From positions 2,108,001 through 2,172,000 of the forward strand of contig NZ_CP108508.1 in NCBI RefSeq assembly GCF_035917275.1: a stretch of DNA of 64,000 nt, written 5' to 3'. A model generated the notes under the pieces. The model saw only the letters and a program-made list of their open reading frames with translations. It had not been told where the DNA came from and did not search any database. The translations under genes were made by a program, and so were the position numbers. The DNA comes from Streptomyces sp. NBC_01237. Its GTDB lineage: Bacteria > Actinomycetota > Actinomycetes > Streptomycetales > Streptomycetaceae. Of the stretch, positions 39,843 through 46,877 are shown piece after piece (the stretch's first letter is position 1; each line of letters opens with the position of its first letter).

Positions 39843-40736
39843 GTGAGAGACGGCAGTCCGGTCGTCCATGGGTTTCCGCACCTCGACGCCGTCCGGTCCG
39901 CGATCACCGCGCTGTACCGGCGGATCTCGTACGACGGTGTGCACGCGTACGGCCCCAGCCTGCTGCCCGCCGACGCCGCGTTCTCGGACGTGGACGATCT
40001 CCATCTGGGCACCCAGCGGGTGGCGCGGGCACTGGTCCAGCACCTGCGTCTGCCCGATGCCCGCATGATCGTCGGCTTCCGGCGGATGGAGCACGCGGCG
40101 ACCGTCGAACTCGCCGCCGGACCGGAGTACTTCATCGAGCTCAATGACCGGTTCCGTACGCATCGCCGGGACATCGGCGCCGCGCTCGCTCACGAGATCA
40201 CCCACGTACTGCTGCACCGGCTCGGGCTGGAGCTCCCCGGTACGCGCGACAACGAGATCCTCACCGACACCGTGACGACCTATCTCGGGGCGGGCTGGCT
40301 GCTGCTCGACGCCTTCCGGGAGGACGCCACGTCCAGCCAGAAGCTCGGCTACCTCACACCGGAGGAGTTCGGGTACGTCCTGGCCAAGCGCGCGTTCGCG
40401 TTCGACGAGGACCCCTCACCGTGGTTCACCAGCCCGCAGGCGTACTCGGCGTACGCGAAGGGACGGGCGCAGGCCCTGCGCGAACTCCGGCAACCGCCGC
40501 TGACCGCCGCGGGCCTGCTGGGGCGGCGGCGCTACACCAAGGACCGGCGGTACGCCGGCGACCACCCGGGCACGCCCGCGGACCCCGGTGCCCCGTACGC
40601 CTTCGAGCACGGCGGCGGAGGGCTGCGGGTCTCCTTCGCCTGCCCCACCTGCCTCCAGCGCATCCGGGTCCCGGTCCGCGGCCGGGTGCGCGCCAGGTGC
40701 GGGCTGTGCCGCACGGTCCTGGAGTGCGACACCTGA
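39843..40736 (+). CDS. Unrecognised protein with HEITH metallopeptidase motif and C-terminal zinc ribbon
   Basis: 297 residues with no family name I can give. It contains ALAHEITHVLLHRLG at about 117-131, a HExxH zincin-type motif. Downstream DNEILTDTVTTYLGAGW could supply a third metal ligand (Glu or Asp), as in gluzincins and SprT-like proteins. The last 50 residues hold CPTC and CGLC pairs (FACPTCLQRIRVPV...RARCGLCRTVLEC), a zinc ribbon. No signal peptide or membrane segment, so it is cytosolic. GTG at 39843. The ankyrin gene follows 61 bp downstream in the same direction and may be co-transcribed. Confidence 0.7.
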   Translation: MRDGSPVVHGFPHLDAVRSAITALYRRISYDGVHAYGPSLLPADAAFSDVDDLHLGTQRVARALVQHLRLPDARMIVGFRRMEHAATVELAAGPEYFIELNDRFRTHRRDIGAALAHEITHVLLHRLGLELPGTRDNEILTDTVTTYLGAGWLLLDAFREDATSSQKLGYLTPEEFGYVLAKRAFAFDEDPSPWFTSPQAYSAYAKGRAQALRELRQPPLTAAGLLGRRRYTKDRRYAGDHPGTPADPGAPYAFEHGGGGLRVSFACPTCLQRIRVPVRGRVRARCGLCRTVLECDT

Positions 40737-40797
40737 GAGCCCGTCCCGGGGCCGGTGCGCGGTCCGGACCCCGGCGCGGCCACCGTAGGGTCGAAGC

Positions 40798-41547
40798 ATG
40801 ACGGAAGAGCCGATTGGGGACGAACGGAGCCTGTTCGAGGCCCTGTACGAGAGTGAGGACGCTGTCGTACGGGCATTGCGCGCGGGGGCCGCGGCCGAGT
40901 CGTGCGACGCGGACGGCACGACGGCGCTGTATCTGGCGTCGGTGGAGGACCGGCCGGGAGCAGTACGGCTCCTGCTCGCGGCCGGAGCCGACCCGGACCG
41001 GCCGAGCGGCCCCGAGGCGGGCGATCTCCCGCTGTGCGGGGCCGCGTGCGGCGGACACACCGAGGTGGTCGGGGCGCTGCTGTCCGCCGGGGCGCGGCCG
41101 GACCTGCCCGAACAGTTCGGATTCACCGCGCTGCGCTGGGCGGTGGGGCTCGGCCACGCAGCGACCGCCGAGCTGCTGCTCGCCCACGGTGCGGACCCTC
41201 ACCTGCCCGGCCCGGAAGGGGAGCCTCCGTTGGTGCTCGCGGCCCGGCGCGGCTCGGTCCGTACGGTGCGGGCGCTGCTGGAGCACGGGGCGGGGACCTG
41301 GGCGGGCGCGGTGGAATGGGCGCTGACACAGGCGCGGCGGATGCTCGAAGTGGAGGTGGAGCAGGAGCTGCTGCGGAGGCTGGAGGAGACGCACGGTTCC
41401 GGGTTCGACGCGATGGTCCGCCGTGACCTCGTGGACGGCGAGGAGACGGTGACCGTGGAACTGCTGCGTGACGGGGAGCCGTTCGCGGGGGCGGACGGAC
41501 AGACGGGGCACGCGGTGATCGCAGAGCTGCTGAAGGGCGTGGGGTGA
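40798..41547 (+). CDS. Ankyrin-repeat protein
   Basis: 249 residues made largely of ankyrin repeats at about 28-160: DGTTALYLASVEDRPGAVRLLLAAGADP, GDLPLCGAACGGHTEVVGALLSAGARP, FGFTALRWAVGLGHAATAELLLAHGADP, GEPPLVLAARRGSVRTVRALLEHGAG. The C-terminal 80 residues are a separate region (HGSGFDAMVRRDLVDGEETVTVELLRDG) of unknown role. It probably binds a partner protein. ATG at 40798. It lies downstream of the HEITH-motif gene. Confidence 0.87.
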   Translation: MTEEPIGDERSLFEALYESEDAVVRALRAGAAAESCDADGTTALYLASVEDRPGAVRLLLAAGADPDRPSGPEAGDLPLCGAACGGHTEVVGALLSAGARPDLPEQFGFTALRWAVGLGHAATAELLLAHGADPHLPGPEGEPPLVLAARRGSVRTVRALLEHGAGTWAGAVEWALTQARRMLEVEVEQELLRRLEETHGSGFDAMVRRDLVDGEETVTVELLRDGEPFAGADGQTGHAVIAELLKGVG

Positions 41548-41678
41548 GGGCCTGAGCGAGGGGCGAGCTCCGAGGGCGGGGGCCGAGGGCCGGGGGGGGT
41601 CCGAGGGGGCGGGGGGTCCGAGAGGGGCGGGACTCACGCTGCCGATCGCCGCGGACGCCCCTGCGGCCACCGCTGCCC

Positions 41679-41822
41679 CGTCGCCCACCTGCCCGTCCTG
41701 CCTCCACCACCCCTCGTCACCCACCTGCGCGCCCTGCTGCCACCACCAGCCGTCGCCCACCTGCCCCTCCTGCCTCCACCGCCCCTCGTCACACACCTGC
41801 GCGCCCCGAGGCCGCCCTCCCC
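41679..41822. repeat. 36-bp tandem repeat after the ankyrin gene
   Basis: Four contiguous 36-bp units (41679, 41715, 41751, 41787; the last degenerate), with alternate units closest, so 72 bp is the higher-order period. Each contains CCCACCTGC. The gap 41548-41841 otherwise holds only G-rich low-complexity sequence. Read on the minus strand the units would give 12-residue W/Q/G-rich repeats, but no supported gene carries them. Confidence 0.85.
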
Positions 41823-41841
41823 CGTCACCCGGCCGCCCCGT

Positions 41842-42801
41842 TCACCGCGCGCCGTACACCGGCCGGGCCGGTTCCGCCGCTGCCAGCAGGCGACGGACGG
41901 CGGTGCCGGCCGCGGCCGGGGACCAGCGTGCGCCCCGGTCGGCGGTGGGGCCGGGGCGCCAGCCCTCCATGACGGTGATCCGGCCCGCCTCGGCCTCGAA
42001 GACGCGTCCGGTCACCCCGTCGCTCGCGGCCGAGCCGAGCCACACCACCAGCGGCGACACGTTCTCGGGGGCCATCGCGTCGAAGGCACCCGGCCCCGGT
42101 GCCGCCATCGTCTCGGCGAACGCCTGCTCGGTCATCCGGGTCCTGGCCGCCGGAGCGAGGGCGTTGACCTGGACGCCGTACCGCCGCAGCTCCTCGGCCG
42201 CGACCAGGGTGAGGCCGAGGATCCCGGCCTTCGCGGCGGCGTAGTTGCCCTGTCCTACGCTGCCGAGCAGACCCGCCCCGGAACTGGTGTTGATCACCCG
42301 GGCGACGGGCGTGCGGCCCGCCCTGGCCTCGGACCGCCAGTGGGCCGCCGCGTGCTTCAGGGGCAGGAAGTGGCCCTTCAGATGCACCCGCAGCACCGCG
42401 TCCCAGTCGTCCTCGTCGAGGTTGACCAGCATCCGGTCCCGCAGGAAGCCCGCGTTGTTGACCAGGGTGTCGAGCCGCCCGAATGCCTCCAGGGCGGTGG
42501 CGACCAACGAGGACGCACCGTCGGTCGTGGCGATGTCACCCCGGTGGGCGACCGCTTCGCCGCCCGCGGCCACGATCTCGTCGACGACCTCACGGGCCGG
42601 TCCTGCGCCCCCCTGCCCCCCGACCCCGCCGCCGCTCCCGTTTCCGCCGCCGTCCCCGGTGAGGCCGACTCCGAGGTCGTTGACGACGACCTTGGCCCCC
42701 TCGGCGGCGAAGGCCAGGGCATGGGCCCGGCCCAGCCCCCGCCCGGCGCCCGTCACGGCGACGACCCGGCCGGCGCAGAGCCCGGTGCTGCGTGTGGTCA
42801 T
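41842..42801 (-). CDS. SDR-family dehydrogenase of the HIP (steroid C/D ring) cluster
   Basis: 319 residues. Rossmann motif TGAGRGLGRAHALAFA, NNAG (TLVNNAGFL), and catalytic Ser/Tyr/Lys in NTSSGAGLLGSVGQGNYAAAKAG. Closest in character to the longer SDRs such as mycobacterial Rv3548c in the KstR2 regulon, which act on CoA thioesters. A Gly-rich insert (about 55-80) and a C-terminal extension after the core are unusual. ATG at 42799-42801. It diverges from echA20 across the shared operator. Confidence 0.82.
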   Translation of the reverse strand: MTTRSTGLCAGRVVAVTGAGRGLGRAHALAFAAEGAKVVVNDLGVGLTGDGGGNGSGGGVGGQGGAGPAREVVDEIVAAGGEAVAHRGDIATTDGASSLVATALEAFGRLDTLVNNAGFLRDRMLVNLDEDDWDAVLRVHLKGHFLPLKHAAAHWRSEARAGRTPVARVINTSSGAGLLGSVGQGNYAAAKAGILGLTLVAAEELRRYGVQVNALAPAARTRMTEQAFAETMAAPGPGAFDAMAPENVSPLVVWLGSAASDGVTGRVFEAEAGRITVMEGWRPGPTADRGARWSPAAAGTAVRRLLAAAEPARPVYGAR

Positions 42802-42847
42802 ATCGGCTCCCCTTGTTGGCGATGCGGTGGCAGGCTGCTACCTTCCA

Positions 42848-42866
42848 CCTAACAAATGTTTGGTGG
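42848..42866. promoter_or_regulatory. KstR2-like operator, site 1
   Basis: CCTAACAAATGTTTGGTGG sits in the 84-bp divergent promoter between the SDR and echA20. It contains AnCAA....TTGnT, close to the published mycobacterial KstR2 motif AnCAAGnnCTTGnT. It is nested in longer imperfect arms (CTACCTTCCACC at 42838-42849, GGTGGAAAGGTAG at 42862-42874). 16 of 17 bases match the reverse complement of site 2. Confidence 0.75.
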
Positions 42867-42885
42867 AAAGGTAGCTGATCCTCTC

Positions 42886-43635
42886 ATGGGTGTCTCCACC
42901 TCACGTCCCGCCGACGGCATCCGCGTCATCACCGTCGACTTCCCACCCGTCAACGCCCTGCCCGTGCGCGGCTGGTACGACCTGGCCGACGCCCTGCGCG
43001 CCGCGGGCCGCGATCCCGCGGTCCGCTGTGTGGTGCTGGCCGCGGCCGGGCGCGGCTTCAACGCGGGTGTCGACATCAAGGAGATCCAGCGCGACCCGGG
43101 GCACGACGCCCTGATCGGTGCCAACCGCGGCTGTTTCGAGGCGTTCGCCGCCGTGTACGAGTGCGAGGTACCGGTCGTCGCCGCGGTGAACGGTTTCTGC
43201 CTCGGCGGTGGCATCGGGCTCGTCGGCAACGCGGACGCGATCGTGGCGAGCGACGACGCCACCTTCGGGCTGCCCGAGCTGGACCGCGGCGCGCTCGGCG
43301 CCGCCACCCATCTCGCGCGGCTCGTCCCCCAGCACCTGATGCGGACGCTGTACTACACCTCGCGCACGGTGACCGCCGCCGAACTGCACGCGCACGGCTC
43401 GGTCTGGCGGGTCGTCCCGCGCACCGCGCTGCCGGCCGCGGCGGTGGAGCTGGCCGGGGAGATCGCCCGCAAGGACGGACACCTCCTCCGGCTGGCCAAG
43501 GCCGCCATCAACGGCATCGACCCGGTGGACGTACGCCGCAGCTACCGCTTCGAGCAGGGCTTCACCTACGAGGCCGGCCTCAGCGGTACCGCCGACCGCG
43601 TCCGCGACACCTTCGGCAAGGAGGCACGATCGTGA
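42886..43635 (+). CDS. echA20: Enoyl-CoA hydratase-fold ring hydrolase EchA20
   Basis: 249 residues of crotonase fold. The N-terminal IRVITVDFPPVNALPVRGWYDLADAL, the oxyanion-hole segments GRGFNAGVDIKEIQRD and VNGFCLGGGIGLVGNADAIVAS, and GLPELDRGALGAATHLARLVPQHLMR closely resemble mycobacterial EchA20. That enzyme hydrolytically opens the last steroid D ring (5-OH-HIC-CoA product). ATG at 42886; GTG at 42890 is out of frame. The gene starts 20 bp after the operator, so a bound repressor would block it. The stop overlaps ipdA (GTGA), giving coupled translation. Confidence 0.87.
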   Translation: MGVSTSRPADGIRVITVDFPPVNALPVRGWYDLADALRAAGRDPAVRCVVLAAAGRGFNAGVDIKEIQRDPGHDALIGANRGCFEAFAAVYECEVPVVAAVNGFCLGGGIGLVGNADAIVASDDATFGLPELDRGALGAATHLARLVPQHLMRTLYYTSRTVTAAELHAHGSVWRVVPRTALPAAAVELAGEIARKDGHLLRLAKAAINGIDPVDVRRSYRFEQGFTYEAGLSGTADRVRDTFGKEARS

Positions 43636-44501
43636 CCGACAAGACCATGACGCCCGAGGACGTCGTCTCCCGGCTCCGCAGCGGCATGACGATCGGCATC
43701 GGCGGCTGGGGATCGCGCCGCAAACCGATGGCGCTGGTGCGTGCCCTGCTCCGGTCCGGGATCACCGATCTCACCGTGATCTCGTACGGCGGCCCCGATG
43801 TCGGCCTGCTGGCCGCCGCGGGCAGAATCCGACGGCTGGTCACCGCCTTCGTCACCCTCGACTCGATCCCCCTCGAACCGCACTTCCGCGCGGCCCGGCA
43901 GCAGGGTGCGTTCGAACTGACGGAGATCGACGAGGCGATGTTCATGTGGGGGCTGCACGCCGCCGCGAACCGGCTGCCGTTCCTGCCCGTGCGGGCGGGT
44001 ATCGGCTCCGATGTGATGCGGGTCAACCCCACGCTGCGCACGGTGACTTCGCCGTACGAGGACGGCGAGGAGTTCGTCGCGATGCCGGCCCTGCGGATGG
44101 ACGCCGCCCTGGTCCACCTCAACCGCGCGGACCGGCTCGGCAACGGCCAGTACCTGGGCCCCGATCCGTACTTCGACGACCTGTTTTGCGAAGCCGCCGA
44201 CACCGCGTACCTCTCCTGCGAACGCCTCGTCGAGACCGCCGAGCTCACGGACGGGCCCGCCCCGCAGACCCTCCTCGTGAGACGCAGCTCCGTCACCGGT
44301 GTCGTCGAGACCCCGAACGGCGCGCACTTCACCTCCTGCGTCCCCGACCACCCCCGCGACGAGGCGTTCCAGAAGGCGTACGCCACGGCCGCCGCGGACC
44401 CCGCGGCATGGGCCGAGTTCAGCGAACGCTTCCTGCCCGCGGGGGGCGACGAGAAGAGCTACCAGTCAGCCGTCCGGACCTGGCACGAGGAGCAGATGTG
44501 A
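43632..44501 (+). CDS. ipdA: COCHEA-CoA hydrolase alpha subunit IpdA
   Basis: 289 residues of class I CoA-transferase fold. SGMTIGIGGWGSRRKPMALVRALLRSGITDLTVISYGGPDVGLL and LPFLPVRAGIGSDV and DPYFDDLFCEAADTAYLS match IpdA of mycobacteria (about 292 residues). In that enzyme IpdAB is not a transferase but hydrolyses the last steroid ring (C ring) as a CoA thioester. The candidate active-site Glu is E101 (IDEAMF). GTG at 43632 overlaps the echA20 stop; the stop overlaps ipdB. The two subunits should form an alpha2-beta2 complex. Confidence 0.88.
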   Translation: MTDKTMTPEDVVSRLRSGMTIGIGGWGSRRKPMALVRALLRSGITDLTVISYGGPDVGLLAAAGRIRRLVTAFVTLDSIPLEPHFRAARQQGAFELTEIDEAMFMWGLHAAANRLPFLPVRAGIGSDVMRVNPTLRTVTSPYEDGEEFVAMPALRMDAALVHLNRADRLGNGQYLGPDPYFDDLFCEAADTAYLSCERLVETAELTDGPAPQTLLVRRSSVTGVVETPNGAHFTSCVPDHPRDEAFQKAYATAAADPAAWAEFSERFLPAGGDEKSYQSAVRTWHEEQM

Positions 44502-45250
44502 GCGCCGAAGCCGCTGCGGGGACCGTCACCCGGGCCGAGTACTGCGTGATCGCGTGCGCCGAGGCGTGGCGCGACAACGGCGAGGTGCTGGCCAGCCCGA
44601 TGGGCCTGATCCCGGCGCTCGGCGCCCGCCTCGCCAAGCGCACCTTCTCGCCCGACCTGCTGCTCACCGACGGCGAGGCGCTGATCGTCGGGCTCGACGG
44701 CACGCCGGAGGGCTGGCTGCCCTACCGTCAGCATCTCACCATGGTCACCGGCGGCAAGCGGCACGTGATGATGGGCGCGAGCCAGATCGACCGCTTCGGC
44801 AATCAGAACATCTCCTGCGTCGGCGACTGGGAACGGCCCGTCCGCCAGCTCCTCGGGGTCCGCGGCGCACCGGTCAACACCCTGAACAATCCCGTCAGTT
44901 ACTGGGTTCCGCGCCACGCCCGCCGGGTCTTCGTCGAACGCGTCGACATGGTCTGCGGGGTCGGTTACGACAGGGCCGCGGCGGCCGGTCCCTCCGCGAC
45001 CCGCTTCCACCGCGTCCCCCGGGTCGTCAGCGATCTCGGTGTCTTCGACTTCGCGACCCCGGACCGCTCCATGCGGCTCGCCTCACTGCATCCGGGCGTC
45101 ACCGTCGACCAGGTCCGCGAAGCCACGGGTTTCGCGCTCACGATCGAGGACGACGTGCCCTTCACCCGTGAGCCGACCGCCGGGGAACTCCGCCTGATCC
45201 GCGAGGTCATCGACCCCACCGGCACCCGCGACCGCGAGGTCCGGTCCTGA
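44498..45250 (+). CDS. ipdB: COCHEA-CoA hydrolase beta subunit IpdB
   Basis: 250 residues, the same length as mycobacterial IpdB. EYCVIACAEAWRDNGEVLASPMGLIPALGARLAKRTFSPDLLLTDGEA, VMMGASQIDRFGNQNISCVGDWERPVRQLLGVRG and the closing VDQVREATGFAL identify the beta half of the CoA-transferase fold. Where true CoA transferases have the catalytic Glu (SENG-type), this has SPMG, as expected for the hydrolase. GTG at 44498 overlaps ipdA (GTGA). Confidence 0.88.
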   Translation: MSAEAAAGTVTRAEYCVIACAEAWRDNGEVLASPMGLIPALGARLAKRTFSPDLLLTDGEALIVGLDGTPEGWLPYRQHLTMVTGGKRHVMMGASQIDRFGNQNISCVGDWERPVRQLLGVRGAPVNTLNNPVSYWVPRHARRVFVERVDMVCGVGYDRAAAAGPSATRFHRVPRVVSDLGVFDFATPDRSMRLASLHPGVTVDQVREATGFALTIEDDVPFTREPTAGELRLIREVIDPTGTRDREVRS

Positions 45251-46290
45251 TGCGCACGGCCCTGACCGAACTCGTCGGTGTCCGGTACCCGATCGTGCAG
45301 ACCGGCATGGGCTGGGTCGCCGGCCCCCGGCTGGTCACCGCCACCGCCGAGGCGGGCGCCCTCGGCATCCTGGCCTCCGCGACGATGACCGTGGAGCAGC
45401 TGCGCGCCGCGGTCCTGGAGGTCAAGTCCCGTACCGACGCACCGTTCGGCGTGAATCTGCGGGCGGATGCCGGGGACGCGCGCGAGCGGGTACGGATCAT
45501 CATCGACGAGGGGGTGCGGGTGGCGTCGTTCGCGCTGGCCCCGTCACGGGAGCTGATCGCCGAACTGAAGGACGCGGGCGTGGTCGTCGTCCCGTCGATC
45601 GGGGCCCGGCGCCACGCGGAGAAGGTCGCGGCGTGGGGCGCGGACGCGGTGATCGTGCAGGGCGGCGAGGGCGGTGGCCACACGGGAGAGGTGGCGACCA
45701 CGGTCCTGCTGCCCCAGGTCGTCGACGCGGTGGACATCCCGGTGATCGCGGCGGGCGGCTTCCACGACGGCCGGGGCCTGGTCGCGGCGCTGGCGTACGG
45801 GGCGGCGGGCATCGCGATGGGGACGCGGTTCCTGCTGACGTCGGACTCCACGGTCCCGGACGCGGTGAAGGCCCGCTATCTGGCGGCGGGCGTCAAGGAC
45901 ATCACGGTCACCACGGCGGTGGACGGGCTCCCGCACCGGATGCTGCGTACGGAGATGGTGGCCGCCCTGGAGCGGGCGGGCCGCGTCCGGGCCCTGGCCC
46001 AGGCGGTGCGCCGGGCATCGGGTTTCCGGCGGATCTCCGGCCTGAGCTGGCCCCGGATGCTGCGTGAGGGCCTCGCCACGAAGCACGGCAAGGACCTGAC
46101 CTGGAGCCAGGTGCTGCTGGCCGCGAATACGCCGATGCTGCTGAAGGCATCCATGGTGGACGGCCGCACCGACCTCGGGATCATGGCCTCGGGTCAGGTC
46201 GCGGGCCTGATCGAGGATCTGCCGAGCGTGGCCGAACTGGTGACCCGAACAATGAAAGAGGCCCACCAGGCCCGCGCAACCCTGCCGTAG
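45250..46290 (+). CDS. ipdC: IpdC, nitronate-monooxygenase-fold flavin reductase
   Basis: 346 residues. FMN-binding TIM barrel of the 2-nitropropane dioxygenase family: YPIVQTGMGWVAGPRLVTATAEAGALGILAS, VQGGEGGGHTGEV, PVIAAGGFHDGRGLVAALAYGAAGIAMGTRFL. The C-terminal lid has GLSWPRMLREGLA. Mycobacterial IpdC in the same gene order acts as an NADH-dependent reductase on 5-OH-HIC-CoA rather than on nitronates. ATG overlaps the ipdB stop by one base (TGATG). Last gene of the echA20-ipdABC operon; a repeat array follows. Confidence 0.86.
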   Translation: MRTALTELVGVRYPIVQTGMGWVAGPRLVTATAEAGALGILASATMTVEQLRAAVLEVKSRTDAPFGVNLRADAGDARERVRIIIDEGVRVASFALAPSRELIAELKDAGVVVVPSIGARRHAEKVAAWGADAVIVQGGEGGGHTGEVATTVLLPQVVDAVDIPVIAAGGFHDGRGLVAALAYGAAGIAMGTRFLLTSDSTVPDAVKARYLAAGVKDITVTTAVDGLPHRMLRTEMVAALERAGRVRALAQAVRRASGFRRISGLSWPRMLREGLATKHGKDLTWSQVLLAANTPMLLKASMVDGRTDLGIMASGQVAGLIEDLPSVAELVTRTMKEAHQARATLP

Positions 46291-46368
46291 CCCCAGAACC
46301 GAGCCCGCACAGCAGCGGAACCCCTTGGTGCCCGCCACCAAGCAAGGACCGTGGCCCACCATCAAGCC

Positions 46369-46817
46369 GTCCGGCGATTGAGGACAAGACCTCGGGCAAA
46401 GCCCCGCCCCACACCAAGGACCGGGACCCCAACTCAAGCCCACCCGTCACCCGAGGACCGGGCCCAACCCAAGCCCGTCCGGCGATTGAGGACCGGGGTC
46501 CGGGGCGGAGCCCGTCCGGCGATTGAGGACCGGGCCCACCATCAAGCCCGCCGTCAAGCAAGGACCGTGGCCCACCATCAAGCCATCCGGCGATTGAGGA
46601 CAAGACCTCGGGCAAAGCCCCGCCCCACACCAAGGACCGGGACCCCAACCCAAGCCCACCCGTCACCCGAGGACCGGGCCCAACCCAAGCCCGTCCGGCG
46701 ATTGAGGACCGGGCCCACCATCAAGCCGTCCGGCGATTGAGGACAAGACCTCGGGCAAAGCCCCGCCCCACTCCGAGGGCCGGCGCCCCAATTCAAGCCC
46801 GTCCGGCGATTGAGGAC
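46369..46817. repeat. Array of seven GTCCGGCGATTGAGGAC repeats with a 216-bp tandem duplication
   Basis: The 17-bp motif occurs at 46369, 46477, 46514, 46585 (ATCC variant), 46693, 46728 and 46801. Spacings repeat because a 216-bp block (about 46341-46556) is duplicated to about 46557-46771. The motif recalls the dispersed REP-like repeats of Streptomyces intergenic regions. The last copy adjoins a GGTCCGGGGCGGAGCCCCG hairpin. The whole gap 46291-46877 between ipdC and the convergent helicase contains no gene. Confidence 0.88.
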
Positions 46818-46877
46818 CGGGGTCCGGGGCGGAGCCCCGAAAGGCCCGCACCCGCACCCCGCCCCCACATCTCCCGG

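Noticed and set aside
40426..41796. Minus-strand open frame spanning the ankyrin gene and 36-bp repeats
   Set aside because: Only the repeat part looks patterned; the rest is antisense to a clear ankyrin gene.
41679..41822. Possible CRISPR array (36-bp units)
   Set aside because: Units are directly contiguous with no spacers, no cas genes nearby; it is a plain tandem repeat.
45250..46290. Simple nitronate monooxygenase (detoxification)
   Set aside because: Fold is the same, but operon position after ipdAB and one-base overlap make IpdC far more likely.
46369..46817. Possible CRISPR or att-site array
   Set aside because: Spacing is irregular and explained by a 216-bp duplication; intervening DNA is duplicated, not unique spacers.
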